Positions 20,235 through 30,547 of a stretch of 64,000 nucleotides of DNA are shown piece by piece (position 1 is the stretch's first letter; each line of letters begins with the position of its first letter). The stretch is from Leishmania donovani (taxonomy: Eukaryota; Euglenozoa; Kinetoplastea; Trypanosomatida; Trypanosomatidae): positions 514,958 through 578,957 of the forward strand of contig NC_018236.1 of assembly GCF_000227135.1 (NCBI RefSeq), written 5' to 3'. The notes under the pieces were generated by a model. The model ran no database searches. It was not told the DNA's origin and worked only from the letters and a program-made list of their open reading frames with translations. A program made the position numbers and the translations under genes.

Positions 20235-20813
20235 CTACTGCGCCTTCATGCCCTTCGCGAAGGCCTCTGCCTCCTTTCCCTCCAACTGCTCCTTGGCGAT
20301 CTTGCCTTCTCGATACGCCAAGTGGCGCTCGCCCATCGACTTCTTCATGAGAGCTGTCTGCCTGTCAATACCAGCGGACGCCTCGCGCAGAAGTCGGAAA
20401 TCGTAGGGCAGTTGCATGCACGTTGCAGTGAGGATGAACAGCCCGAAACACGAGATGGGTGTGGTGAGCCGACGCACCCGTGAGTGTTGAACCCACCGCG
20501 CGACAACGGAGTTCATGGGGTCCGAGTAGCTCAGACCGCGGCTAACGATCCACGCACCGACCCCAAGCCAGCAGCACTGGAAGCCCAGCGTCAAGGCCGC
20601 ATGATTCCACGCGTCCGTGTACATGCGGTGCTCCATGTAATGGTTGCCATAGGCCCGCTGAGCATCCTCAATGCGCCGGACGTACTCGACTGGAATATCG
20701 AAGGCTGCCACTTCGGCCGGATCCGCCACGAACGGTGTCTCAGAGAGCGACTGACGAGAAGAAGGGACGACCTCTCCCTTCTCCGACGACGTACTTGTCT
20801 TGGGAGCCTGCAT
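20235..20813 (-). CDS. Small two-span membrane protein, unknown function
   Basis: 192 residues; the first ATG of the frame. Two hydrophobic segments are visible, about 72-91 (AALTLGFQCCWLGVGAWIVS) and 114-134 (LTTPISCFGLFILTATCMQL), joined by a basic loop. The C-terminal 50 residues are a charged helix (AYREGKIAKEQLEGKEAEAF). The N-terminus is Ser/Thr-rich without an obvious signal peptide. The layout fits a mitochondrial inner-membrane or other organelle protein, but this is only inferred. Family not recognised. Confidence 0.82.
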   Translation of the reverse strand: MQAPKTSTSSEKGEVVPSSRQSLSETPFVADPAEVAAFDIPVEYVRRIEDAQRAYGNHYMEHRMYTDAWNHAALTLGFQCCWLGVGAWIVSRGLSYSDPMNSVVARWVQHSRVRRLTTPISCFGLFILTATCMQLPYDFRLLREASAGIDRQTALMKKSMGERHLAYREGKIAKEQLEGKEAEAFAKGMKAQ

Positions 20814-21411
20814 GACAGCTGCGCAGTTGGAGGGTGTCTGTGTGTGTGAACAAATTTCAAGAGATGCGCACCCGCTAAAGAGGACGATGTAAGCTCTCCG
20901 TGCGCTCTTTGGTGATCACTGACGGAGCGCCAAGCCTGTCGTGCGTGCGTGGGCACCACATCCATCACCGCCACCACCGGAGGTTTGATCCAGGCAACGA
21001 AGGTGAGATCGGGGAAAGGAAAGCGGGGGGGGGGTGAGGGAACACACACGTAGGAAGAGGGTGGAGGCACGAGAGAGACGCATTGCGTGCGCTCGCATCT
21101 CGACCTGAGCCGTCGAGCACGCGCCAGTAGTCTGCCACGCAACCACCGTGCCGACTACGAGCGCGTCTTTCCTTTGTTTGTTTGCTGTCTGTGTCGCCAA
21201 GTCGGCCTCGCGGCCGGATGCGCGCGTGTCTTCGTGCACACGTGTGCGGGTCCGGATTTGGGTTGTGGTAGGAGGCTGAGGAGGGGGCGTTTTCCTCGCA
21301 GCTGCGCGAGCGCTTGAGGTGCCTGTTCGCGCAACGCCTCACGGCGCACACCTGTAGAAACCAAAGAAGAAAAGACGTGAGAAGGGTAGGGGGAGGGGGT
21401 TAGCGGCGGCA
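20814..21411. other. Intergenic spacer
   Basis: Spacer with a minus-strand pyrimidine/CA tract just before the 20235-20813 gene (about 20819-20850, ending in CGCAG), a candidate acceptor, and a G run near 21026-21035. No gene seen. Confidence 0.55.
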
Positions 21412-23170
21412 CCACTGACGGAGAGAGAGCGGGAACCGGAGCCGTGCATTCGCGCTCCAAGGGTGCCACTTCACAGAACTCCCAACGATGCGGTTGCGCC
21501 CCGGACACACACTCGCGCCTCTGTCAAGCTGATCGATGCACATCCTTTCCCCGCCGCGGAGACGCGCGTGTAGCAGCTTGGAAGCGGCTCGACCGTTCTC
21601 CACCAGCTGGAGCATGTGCCACATCCGCGATCGATGGGGAGCAGGAGGGCTGGCTCCCCAGAGATGGGCAGCGAGGCGGAATGTGTGCCATTGACGTCCG
21701 TCGCAGCAGGTAGTTCTTACACGCCAGCACCGGCACCTCCATCCCTGCTAGCAAGCTCCGTCGCCACGGGCGCCCAGTGCTGGATCTGCTGCACACGCTG
21801 CTCTGCACAGTGGTGGTCGCAGGATTGCCAGTTAGGCTCCATAGCATTACGAAGGCCGTTCAATGCCACTGCGAGCGTCTCGTCGCCGACGAGGCCGAGG
21901 CTGCCGTGCCCTTTGCAGTGGCGTGGAGTCGGAAGATGGTCTCGCTATCGCTCCTGACGGTGTACAGAGGGCAGCTCTCAGCCGACTTCTTCCACGGCTC
22001 CATCACTGGCGAGTGTGAGGTTGTAAAAACGCCCGGTAAGGGCAGAGAAGGGCATGAGCTAAGCTGAATGAGGGAGCTGCTCCTGTACGGTGGTCGCCGT
22101 TGCCTCGAGGCTTGTGTGTGCGGACATGGCTGCACCGGTGAGCATCGTGGGCCCATTCACTTCCGCGAGGCTCTGCAGAAGCAGAGCAGGGCTGCAGCCT
22201 GGGGGAAGCCTCGGCAACCAGGAGAGGCGCTCGCGGCTCCCACTCTGAAGAGTGGCTCGACAGTGGCCTGAAGAGGCTCTTCAGTTGCTGCGAAAAGCTA
22301 GCAGTGCCAGCCTTGCGCCGCACCCGCTTCCCTTCCCCGGACTCTGGTTCGGAGACTGGCTGTGCGAGGGTTGCATCCCACGACGGCATCGTAGAAGTCC
22401 ATGCCCGTGTCGTTAGCAGGATGAGGAGGCTGAACGGGCTGAGTCAACTGGCACTCGGTTCCACCACTCCGCTGCGGCACGAGGCGTAGCTGCGGAGCGT
22501 CGCGCGACCGCGCCAGTGTGCTGAGCGACCCCTTTACCGTTGCCGCATCGACGACGAGCTTCAGCGCACTGCCCAACTTCATCGCCCTTTGGGGTTAGCA
22601 CGCACCGCGCCAAGCCCCCGACGAGGGTTGCCGAAGCGGTTGCAAGGGGCTTCGAGAGAATACAATGTGCTGACGCACCACTCCCAGCATCGTTTTGCTT
22701 GGATTCGGCGGGCTAGAGCTGGTGCCCCACCGTGGACGTCGGAGCTCACCAGGATACCCTACCAGCCGTACCACGCGTCGAAGCAACGCGCAGGCTGTCT
22801 TGTAAGCGGCGTCGTCGGCGGTGGTGCATGAGCAAACTTGGACTTGTGGCGCTGCAGCTGTGCGAGATCGGAGAGGGGGGGGGGGCTTGCGTCCGCGTGT
22901 TCGAATCCCGCGGCAGGGCGGCGATACGCGCCTCCAAGGCGCAGGGGGACGTCGCGCAGGCTTGGCTGCGCTCGAGTTGGGCGAGATTGCCACGGTAGCC
23001 TGCATCACCGTGGTCAGAAGGGCCGACTAGTGGGGTGGCTGGCACTGCTGCGTACTTCAAGGCAGACACGCTTACCTGCGCAAATTCGTTCGCGCGTGGC
23101 GTACCGGCGGCAACTCAGCGTGCCAGGGCTCCCTGGAATCCACTTCCCGCTCATGGGCGGGTCCACCATG
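21412..23170 (-). pseudogene. Decayed gene with coding-like sequence in all three frames
   Basis: On the minus strand a long stretch reads as ordinary protein, but the sensible frame changes repeatedly and meets stops. Coding-like blocks from right to left: an ATG-started block MVDPPMSGKWIPG (from about 23169); GYRGNLAQLERSQA...ALEARIAALP (22900-23010); beyond a C-run, FDAWYGW followed by a stop then GILVSSDVHGGAPALARR (about 22620-22800); MKLGSALKLVVDAATVKG...NDTGMDFYDAVVG (22370-22582); EPESGEGKRVRRKAG...SFSQQLKSLFRPL (22150-22380); SPVMEPWKKSAESCPLYTVR (21900-22020); and a final block near 21430-21560. This suggests a lost gene of roughly 550 codons. I do not recognise the family. Systematic homopolymer errors could explain part of it. 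Confidence 0.55.
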
Positions 23171-24284
23171 CCCGCCGCAAGGGCTTCAGAGAGATGAGAT
23201 GCTGCTTAGACTGCGCGGTGAAGGCGTGCCAAAGTCGTAGGACGCCTGCAACAGCGCAGCCGCCATGAGCGCCAAGCAACACACGGGCACCACCACGGGC
23301 AGTGGAGCGGCGACACGCGAAGGGTTCGCTTCATCGCCGAGCGACAAGAAGCGAGCTCCGTGTGTTGTGTGATGTGTGCATCTCTCAATCGCCAGAGACG
23401 CACGCAGCGCCATCCTCAGTCCCGCCCACCTCTCCCTCGCCCCAAGCGCAGGAGGCGTGTGTGCTTCTACGCAGGCATACAGGCAAGTGCACGCATGCGC
23501 GCGAGCAGGTGAGACAGAACCCAAAGGAGACAACGCCCAAGACAGCAAAGGAAGGGCAAGAGGGAAGAAGCGGGGACGAGTTGAGGTTGGGAGGGGAGGG
23601 GTGAGCACCGAGTGGGCGGTGGATACAGAAGTAGAGCAGGAGGAGACATGTGGGAGGAAGGACGGAGGAGAGTCCCCAGCCCAGCCCAGCCCGCCCCCTC
23701 CCCACTCTCTCTCCGTCGCACTCGCTGAGAAGGAAGCGAGATCGCACGCGTCACGCGGAATGTTGCGGAGGATCCGCGCCCGTTGCACACAGCATTGCGG
23801 GAGTGTGCAATGAACACTTTCGCACGTGCGTTCGTCCATCTGCTGTCGTCAGAGAATCGAGACGTGAGACACACATGATGCACGGGTACACCCTTCTATT
23901 ATTTTGCACGTGTATGGCGTGCTCACGTTGCCGCGCGGCTCCCTCCAGGCACGAAGAGAGATGGAGAGCGCAGGGACCCCCCAAAAAAAAGCGAACGAAG
24001 AGCTGCGCAACAGCTGCACGAATGGCGGCGATGAAGGACGCACAGGCGCGCACGAGGGATAGAGAGAGTGGGGGAGAGGCAGAGAAGCATCCCGCCTGAT
24101 CCCTTTCTCTCGCCATCAGCCAACCCACGAGAACGCACATGTGTCGTTCGCTTTTTGCGTGGATGCGGACTGAGCGAAATGCGCATAGCAGCTGTAGCGA
24201 GTGCGTGAGGCAGCGCGGGTGATGCGAGGCCGCTGTGGCGCCGCTCCCTCCCCTCCTTGCCCTTCGGCCTGCCATACCCACTCC
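23171..24284. other. Intergenic spacer
   Basis: 1.1 kb with low-complexity frames, minus-strand pyrimidine stretches near 23560-23720 and 24230-24280, and nothing recognisable as a gene. Confidence 0.6.
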
Positions 24285-25091
24285 TCAGTAAATTGTCTTG
24301 CACACCTTTGTGAGGGCACCGGGGCTCTTCTGGCTGCTGCTGGTGCGCCGTGCTTGGCCGCGTGGAGTTCCACTGCTGTCGCTGCTCTCTACGCTGCGCA
24401 GCCGCTTCACTGACCCGCGAACATTTGTGATCTCTTCGAGGCTGGCGCGCTGACTGTTACCGTCCACGTCACCCATGCCGCTGCCTCGCCGTCCCTTGGC
24501 AGGTGGAGACGCGTACTTTTCTTTCTCGGGTGTGGCGCCCTCTGTCTGGGGCCGTGGGCTGGTAGCCAGCTGCGCCTGTGCTAGCTCGGCGAATCCCCGC
24601 AGCTCCGCTGCCTCCTCCGCTTCATCGCTCAGCTGCTGCTCTAATCGCTGCACGTGCGCTGCCAGCGAGGCGTGGGCGCGGGTAGCCCACACCCCACGCG
24701 CGATCGACTCCGCCGCCTTCAGCGCTGCACGAGCGGCACTCTCTTCCAGTGTGACGAGGCGCAGCTGAGTCGCACACCAGAGTCTCTTCGTCTCCTGCAG
24801 CCCCGCGATCTCCATCAGCATGCCTTCATTCTCGCGAATCAAGTCACGGACGACCGCGTGTCGCAGAAGAGCGGCGACATCAGACGCACGTGCAGCACTT
24901 GAGGTGCCTGATGGTGCGCACGACACCACAGATCGCTTGCCTGCCTTGTGCGGGGGATCGGGCGGAGCGTCGAGAAGGGGGTTCGACTGCGCACAGTTCT
25001 CTATCACAGGTTTATCCGTCTCATGAGCGTGCCTCACGACGCCCGACGGGCGCACGGGGGAGTTCCGAGAGCCTGTCATGGGCATCATCAT
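24285..25091 (-). CDS. Coiled-coil protein, unknown function
   Basis: 268 residues from the first of three consecutive ATGs (25083-25091). Residues 70-185 form a long charged/Ala-rich helix with heptad character (DLIRENEGMLMEIAGLQETK, then AARAALKAAESIARGVW and LAAHVQRLEQQLSDEAEEAA), likely a dimerising coiled coil. The C-terminal 80 residues are Ser/Lys/Arg-rich and disordered-looking, with several possible phosphosites. No enzymatic motif, signal peptide or membrane span. A structural or cytoskeletal/flagellar role would fit but is not shown. Confidence 0.8.
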   Translation of the reverse strand: MMMPMTGSRNSPVRPSGVVRHAHETDKPVIENCAQSNPLLDAPPDPPHKAGKRSVVSCAPSGTSSAARASDVAALLRHAVVRDLIRENEGMLMEIAGLQETKRLWCATQLRLVTLEESAARAALKAAESIARGVWATRAHASLAAHVQRLEQQLSDEAEEAAELRGFAELAQAQLATSPRPQTEGATPEKEKYASPPAKGRRGSGMGDVDGNSQRASLEEITNVRGSVKRLRSVESSDSSGTPRGQARRTSSSQKSPGALTKVCKTIY

Positions 25092-26430
25092 GCGAGGGCT
25101 GGTGCAAAGGCAGAGAGATGCCGACAAGGAAGTGTGCAGGAGAAAGCCAGAGATCGACGCGCACTCGCACAATGCGCAGCAGAGCGGCGAGGCGGTGTGC
25201 GCTCCCGCTTTCGTCCCGATGTGCGTCTATGCGCGCTGCCTTTCGACAGCGTGGTCTGGGCGCAAGGTTCACGCAGCGGTGGTGGAAGACCCAACTCAAA
25301 CACGCAGGCAAACGTGCGGGGTATGCCTCCCGTGATGCGCGGGGTTAGGACAACGCGCGCCTCTGTGGGGGACCAGAGACGAGGGACGCAGCAAGAGCAG
25401 CACGATGCCAGCGCGCGCGTCTCAGCTGTATGGCGCAGAGAGAGCAAGATCGTGAGGGTGCCTGTGCCAAAGCTGGCCAGAGGGCGAGTAGGGAGGGAGA
25501 AGGGGGAAAGTGGGGTGATCAGGGTGCCGATGTGAGGAACAGCGATGCGGCCTCTCTATTGTGTGTGCCCATGTGCATGTGTCCGTTTGCGGGTGAGCGG
25601 CTGGCGGTGCGCTGGTGTGTGCCTCTGCCGGTGAGCACAGCGGCCAGCGGTTTCGTTAGTGGCAAGCATGGGATGGGGGAGAGTCGGAATGAGCTCGTGG
25701 GTGGAGAGACACACATCGCTCCAACAGCGTGGGTGAGGGTGGGGGTGGGGCACATGATGATGATGCGGTCTTTTGACGACCTCGCCCCCATCTCCATGCC
25801 ATTGGCTCGAAGAGGTGGTCGAGCGCGTGCGAGTGCGTCCGCTCAGGCCACCCACACCCACACATGCACACCCAGAGAAGCGATAGAGAATCTTGCATGA
25901 CAAGGCCCTGTCGAGAAGGACGGCATGCAACCGTCAGCCCTCCGCCTGAATTCCTCGGCTGCGCACAGCAGGTAATCACGAGAGACACACACACCGCCAC
26001 ATGAGCAAAGAACAACTGAGTCGTGCCTCCACCGCTTGCATCCTCTCACCGCCAAAGTGCCGCCTCTGCAGGAGAGGACAGGAAGATGAGCCGCGGGAGG
26101 ACGTCGCATGCGCCGAACCTTCGTACCTCCCTTGTCTTGCCTTTCCAACGCCTTTCGTTCTCTCGCCTCTGCTTCGACCCGAAGGGCGGGGGCAGGGAAG
26201 CGGGGCCTGAGAAGTGGGGCGAAGAAGAGGGACATGCCCCAGCTCTGATCTGCTCTGTGCGGAGCCGCCGACTTCGCCTACACTCCACTCTCGTCTCCAA
26301 CACGGCACACATGTCCGCGTTGATGCTGGTGGACTCGAGAAGCAGAGCCAGGGCATATCGTTACCTTTTCCCTTCCCCTTATACGGTGCCGGTGGGATTA
26401 TTGCCTCTGCGTCTGCACGACAGCACTTAC
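25092..26430. other. Intergenic spacer
   Basis: 1.3 kb between a decayed locus and the coiled-coil gene. GT/CA-rich. A 198-codon minus-strand frame at 25976-26572 has no domain features and may be chance. No gene called. Confidence 0.55.
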
Positions 26431-27102
26431 TCACTCGAGAACACGCACCGATACGTGTGCACGACACTTGTAACAGAAACTCGTTTGCGAACGAGGCTGC
26501 GAAAATGGGGCTAAGTGTGCGTCTCGCACCTCCAGCGCCGACCTGGGCAGCCCTGTACTCGTAGCTCGCCAAATCCGAAGGCTAGGCAGAAGGAGTTCAA
26601 AGGCGCGCTGGAGCTCGCTCGACAGTGTAAGACGGACGCGTTCCACGATGTCATCGGCAACGGATGCGCACCAGAGGGCCTCGCCAAAGCGCTCCTGCTG
26701 GACCTCACCTCCCGCCGCAATGCGAGTGGGGGGGGGCACAGGCGTGATGGGGCAAGCAGGAAGGCGTCGACGAAACAGAGCAGCATGACGCTTGCCGCCA
26801 ATGCCCTGCTAAACTGATCCTCCTCCTTTCCCACCCCTCGAGTGCTCGCTCAGCGAGCGCTATCTCACGCTCCGTTTGATTTGTTTGTTTCACAAACAAG
26901 AAGAGCTCACCGTGGGCATGGCCGGACAGATAGCGCCGCATTGGCACAGCGAAGTTCGGCCGGCGGGCAGCAAGAGGCAGCGTTCACGCACGTGCTTTCG
27001 GCTTAATATGTGCCGGAATGCGCGCAGGTAGAGCCTCCAAAGGAAGCGGTCAGCTGTCGGCAGCACAGCAGGGGAGCCTCTCGACTGGGCACCCTGCGTC
27101 AT
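26431..27102 (-). pseudogene. Frameshifted/decayed small gene
   Basis: Protein-like sequence passes through all three minus frames. Block A starts at an ATG (27102) and contains PTADRFLWRLYLRAFRHILS, with a weak resemblance to LYR motifs. Block B contains RYLSGHAHGELFLFVKQ and EREIALAERALEGWERRR (about 26790-26945). Block C contains ALAASVMLLCFVDAFLLAPS (about 26740-26800). Block D, back in frame A after a G8 run at 26728-26736, contains GEVQQERFGEALWCASVADD and RLTLSSELQRAFELLLPSLR, ending near 26431. Three shifts restore the original frame. Blocks B-D have no ATG of their own at the 5' end. Either a real pseudogene or sequencing indels, with the shift at the G run the most suspect. Family unknown. 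Confidence 0.45.
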
Positions 27103-27320
27103 CGCCTCGCCACTGGCAGCAGCGGGCGGTGTGGCGAGTGTGCGCTGAACCACCCTTTCCTGCAGTGGCGCCGCACATCTTTCCTCGCCCCTCTCCACCT
27201 AACACACACACAGCGCCCTCTTTCTCTTTTTCTGCACAGTACCGCCCCGTGCCCAGCAACCCCCGCCGCTGCCGCCGCATCCCCTTGCCGCAGTGAGCAG
27301 CTGACACACGCACACAGACG

Positions 27321-29063
27321 TCACTGAAGCGACTTGAAAATGTCCTCGACGCTCTTGACGCGCTGGAAGGCGCGAGCTCTGCCAACTTTGGTGAAGAGCG
27401 CACCATCGTCCAAGTACACAAACACTGCCTTGCCGCTGCCATCGAGCAGGCCATCGTGCAGCTTGTACAGACGGTGTCCATCCGGCGAGCGCGACGGCGT
27501 CTCGTCCAGCACGAGCTGCTTGTCCTCTGCGAGGGTCTGCAGAAGGGAGACGCTTACTTTACCGCCGTTCTGGCGCAGCATCGCTTCGTAAGTGCGCTGC
27601 TTCGCAGAGGTGCTACTGGTGCCGTTTACCTGCGCCATCTCCGAGTGCGCCAGCTTCTCGAGGATGAGGAGCAGGCGGTACTGTGCGGAGTACAGGATAC
27701 CGGACCACTCACGTGACTGTTGCACCACCTTGCTGACGCCGCTGACACCTGAGGCGGGCGATGAGGCAAACAGCAGGCGCTCCACAACGTGGCCATGGGG
27801 CTGCACGAGAGCACGATTGAACGAAACCGACATGCCGTGCCGCGCTGTACCGTTGCCGAACGTCTTCTCTAGCGGGATCAGCCACGCGTCGTAGAGTCGT
27901 TGCGCGGTGCGTAATCGACGCTCCAGCGCTGGCCGGGATGACGCCGAGGTGGGCAGGGCGGCGGACTGGCAGGCGTACAAGAGCGTCAAGACAAGTCGAA
28001 GGAGCCAGCGACACTGCACGTGAAACTGGTCGGCGCTCGCGTAATAGTCGGCGCGGAGGTGCTCGGCGGTAGTTTGAAGCGGCTGCAGAAACCACCGCGA
28101 CGCGAGCGAGGAGGGATATTGCTCAAGCAGATAGTAGTCCAAAGTCGGCAGAAGCAGCTGGCCGCCGCTCAAGAGCTCAAACCCCAGGGGGTGGCCGGAG
28201 GACTCTTTGGGGGAACGAGGCAGGGCGGGAGAGGGCCGAAACAGCACGTCAGCGAGGCGCGCGACGAGGCGCGTCTTCACCGGTGGTGGTAACAGAGCAG
28301 CGACGTCGCGCAGCAGCGCACTGAGCTTGACGTTGCCATCTCTCATCCACTCCGACACCAGTGATGGCGGCCTGACATTATCGCTAGACGGTTGGAAGAC
28401 AGACGCCAGCTCCGCCGCGACGGCGGAGGCCGCACGGGGCACCGCGATTGCAAGGTCCACGCAGAAGGCGCTAAAGATAAGCGTCGACGTGAGCTGTGCA
28501 CCGCTGCTTCGGGTACTACCACTGTGTGCACCTGGCACTGCACACAAGGCGCTTCCAGCCGCCGCCGACGCCGCGTCTTCGGCGGCTGCCGCCTCCTCAG
28601 CGCCACCGCAAGCCTCCGTGGAGGATGCCCACAGCGCGGCTGTCGCCTCTGACGTCTGCCACGCTGCCGTCATCGCCCCTCGCAGCCCGCGCATCATGCT
28701 TTGCAGCAGCGCAAAATCCTGGCCCCTTGCACGCCGCTGCTGCATCGCCGGAGACGGTGCCATGCCTTCCTCGCGTACCCTCTTCATCATCTCAGCGGCG
28801 GCCTCGACGTACGAGCGAAACTCACCGAGCGATTGGAGGGAGCGGACGGTATCGGCAAAGCTGCCACTCGTGCTCGCGTGCGGCGCCGCTGCGCTTGAGC
28901 CGGCGGAGGCCGCGGCGGCTGAAGATGCAGCTACGCAAAACACGGGTGGGAGGCCTTGCCGGCCTTGGATGACGCTGCGCCGCTCATCGAGCAGCACCTG
29001 CGAGCGCTGCAAAGTGCGAACGGTGCTGGCGAGCAGCTCATCTACATGTGACGCGCTGAACAT
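27321..29063 (-). CDS. Conserved-looking protein of unknown function
   Basis: 580 residues from the ATG at 29061-29063 (MFSASHVDELLASTVRTLQR). The frame continues upstream, but that part is UTR-like. The N-terminal third is helical with Ala/Ser-rich disordered inserts (AASSAAAASAGSSAAAP). The middle and C-terminal parts look globular and helical: VKTRLVARLADVLF, LDYYLLEQYPSSLASRWF, QCRWLLRLVLTLLYA and AQYRLLLILEKLAHSEMAQV. No signal peptide or clear membrane span. The helical layout is reminiscent of vesicle-tethering or scaffold proteins, but this is only an impression. Confidence 0.82.
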   Translation of the reverse strand: MFSASHVDELLASTVRTLQRSQVLLDERRSVIQGRQGLPPVFCVAASSAAAASAGSSAAAPHASTSGSFADTVRSLQSLGEFRSYVEAAAEMMKRVREEGMAPSPAMQQRRARGQDFALLQSMMRGLRGAMTAAWQTSEATAALWASSTEACGGAEEAAAAEDAASAAAGSALCAVPGAHSGSTRSSGAQLTSTLIFSAFCVDLAIAVPRAASAVAAELASVFQPSSDNVRPPSLVSEWMRDGNVKLSALLRDVAALLPPPVKTRLVARLADVLFRPSPALPRSPKESSGHPLGFELLSGGQLLLPTLDYYLLEQYPSSLASRWFLQPLQTTAEHLRADYYASADQFHVQCRWLLRLVLTLLYACQSAALPTSASSRPALERRLRTAQRLYDAWLIPLEKTFGNGTARHGMSVSFNRALVQPHGHVVERLLFASSPASGVSGVSKVVQQSREWSGILYSAQYRLLLILEKLAHSEMAQVNGTSSTSAKQRTYEAMLRQNGGKVSVSLLQTLAEDKQLVLDETPSRSPDGHRLYKLHDGLLDGSGKAVFVYLDDGALFTKVGRARAFQRVKSVEDIFKSLQ

Positions 29064-29603
29064 GCTGAGCACCACGTGTGTCTTGGTGCGCGTGGGGGCA
29101 TCAGACAGCGACCCGCGCCGGGGCGCAGAGTAAAGAGGGAAGAGGTCCGGAGAGAGCGATAGAGGGGATGCGTGTAAGAAAACGCATATTTGACACTCAG
29201 AAGCGGAGACATGTGAAGACAGCGAAGACGGAGGGGGCTCGGAGACAGCGGCAGGCACACACAGGTAAGGGGGCCCGCGCTGAGTCACGCAGCGCCGCCC
29301 GCGCACAGCTTCATCGTAACGAGTACTACGCGCATTCACATAGATGTGCAAGTAAGGGCAGGGCAAGTAAAGTGCCGGTGTGCGGCATGCTACCCATCCA
29401 AGACGCCTGCCGTACTTCCCCACATTTGCACACCGCCTTTGCGGCCTCCCTTCTCGTGCTCGCTTCTTCCTTTCGGTGGTGTTGGTTGTGTGTGTGTGTG
29501 TGTGTCTTGTGTATCAGTAACGGAGGTGATCAGCACCCAAGGAAGACGCGACGCATCACTAAAACGCAACTGCGGGAGAGGGAGGACGCAGCTGAGCGTG
29601 ATA

Positions 29604-30048
29604 GCATTTTCGCTGTCTTTCAATTCAACGTGTGTGTGTGTGCGCGTGTTTATTTCTCTGCGGCGCAGCACGCGCTGAGCGCCACACCACGCCACACGAC
29701 CGACCCTGTCTCAAGCTCTACTCCCCCACCCCACACAGCCGCCCCCCAATCATGCCGGTCGCCACGCCTGGTGCATCCCCCCTCCCCCCTCCCTCGGGGT
29801 GGCACGCAGGCTCCTCCCCACACATCAGTGGGCCNNNNNNNNNNNNNNNNNNNNNNNNNNNNNNNNNNNNNNNNNNNNNNNNNNNNNNNNNNNNNNNNNN
29901 NNNNNNNNNNNNNNNNNNNGATGTGGGTTCTGCATTGGCAGAGGTAGAAGAGGGGGGGGGGGCTGTTTGGCCTCCCTAACAGAGAGAGAGAGAGTGGCGG
30001 GTTGTGTGGGTGCACGAGGCCCTGAGACACCACGCGCTGAGAGGTGTG
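29604..30048 (+). mobile_element. SIDER2-like retroposon repeat, copy c (with gap)
   Basis: Same unit and orientation as copy a (14211-14654), starting at GCATTTTCG and ending at GAGGTGTG. Sequence on both sides of the N block matches copy a almost base for base; one visible difference is an expanded G run near 29952-29961. Confidence 0.7.
29835..29919. other. Assembly gap (85 N)
   Basis: 85 undetermined bases inside SIDER2 copy c. The equivalent interval in copy a (14437-14533) is 97 bases, so the gap is probably about 97 bp of repeat sequence. Confidence 0.95.
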
Positions 30049-30547
30049 AGTATGTGTGTTCTCCTGCCATCAGCGGGAGGGTGGGCTCAGGCGAATGCAC
30101 GAGCACATATACATAGTCGTGGCACAGGTAAGCTGCATGCGAGAAAAACGTGAAAGAATACGCAAGCGCTTCTCCGTAGCGGCGCCACCCCATCCCTCAC
30201 GGAGGTAGCGTGCGCGGCGATTCTCGGGGGCATGGAGGATGCTCATCGCAGCGCAAGGTAGGGAAGCGGCCCGCCTAGAACAGGGAGGGATCACCGAGGA
30301 CAGTGGGAGCGGTCCTCACAGCATCAAAGAGGCGTGCCACCACAAGAAAGTCGACGGGACGGAAGGGAAGAGGGCGACCTAGTTCTGCAATTCCTACACA
30401 GCCACGACTTCAGTATTTCCACTCTTGCGGGCGCGTGTGCTATGGAGCGAGGTACACCGGCCCGACGCATCACATGCCACTATCGGGTTCGGCGAAGTGC
30501 GAGTGAGCAGCACGCTAAGGGTGAGCGCGCTGGCTGGGGATTCGGCC

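Larger units (their letters stand above)
29064..30547. other. Intergenic spacer containing SIDER2-like copy c and an assembly gap
   Basis: 1.48 kb between the F-box-like gene and the 580-residue protein. It holds a GT run (29490-29503), SIDER2 copy c (29604-30048) and the N block. No gene seen outside the repeat. Confidence 0.65.

Noticed and set aside
22898..22912. TTCGAATCCC, like a tRNA T-loop / Pol III B box
   Set aside because: No matching acceptor stem, D-arm or anticodon arm upstream; the T-stem pairs imperfectly. Lies inside the decayed gene.
28207..29133. 308-codon plus-strand open frame
   Set aside because: Antisense shadow of the 580-residue gene; Ala/Ser-rich and no start signal.
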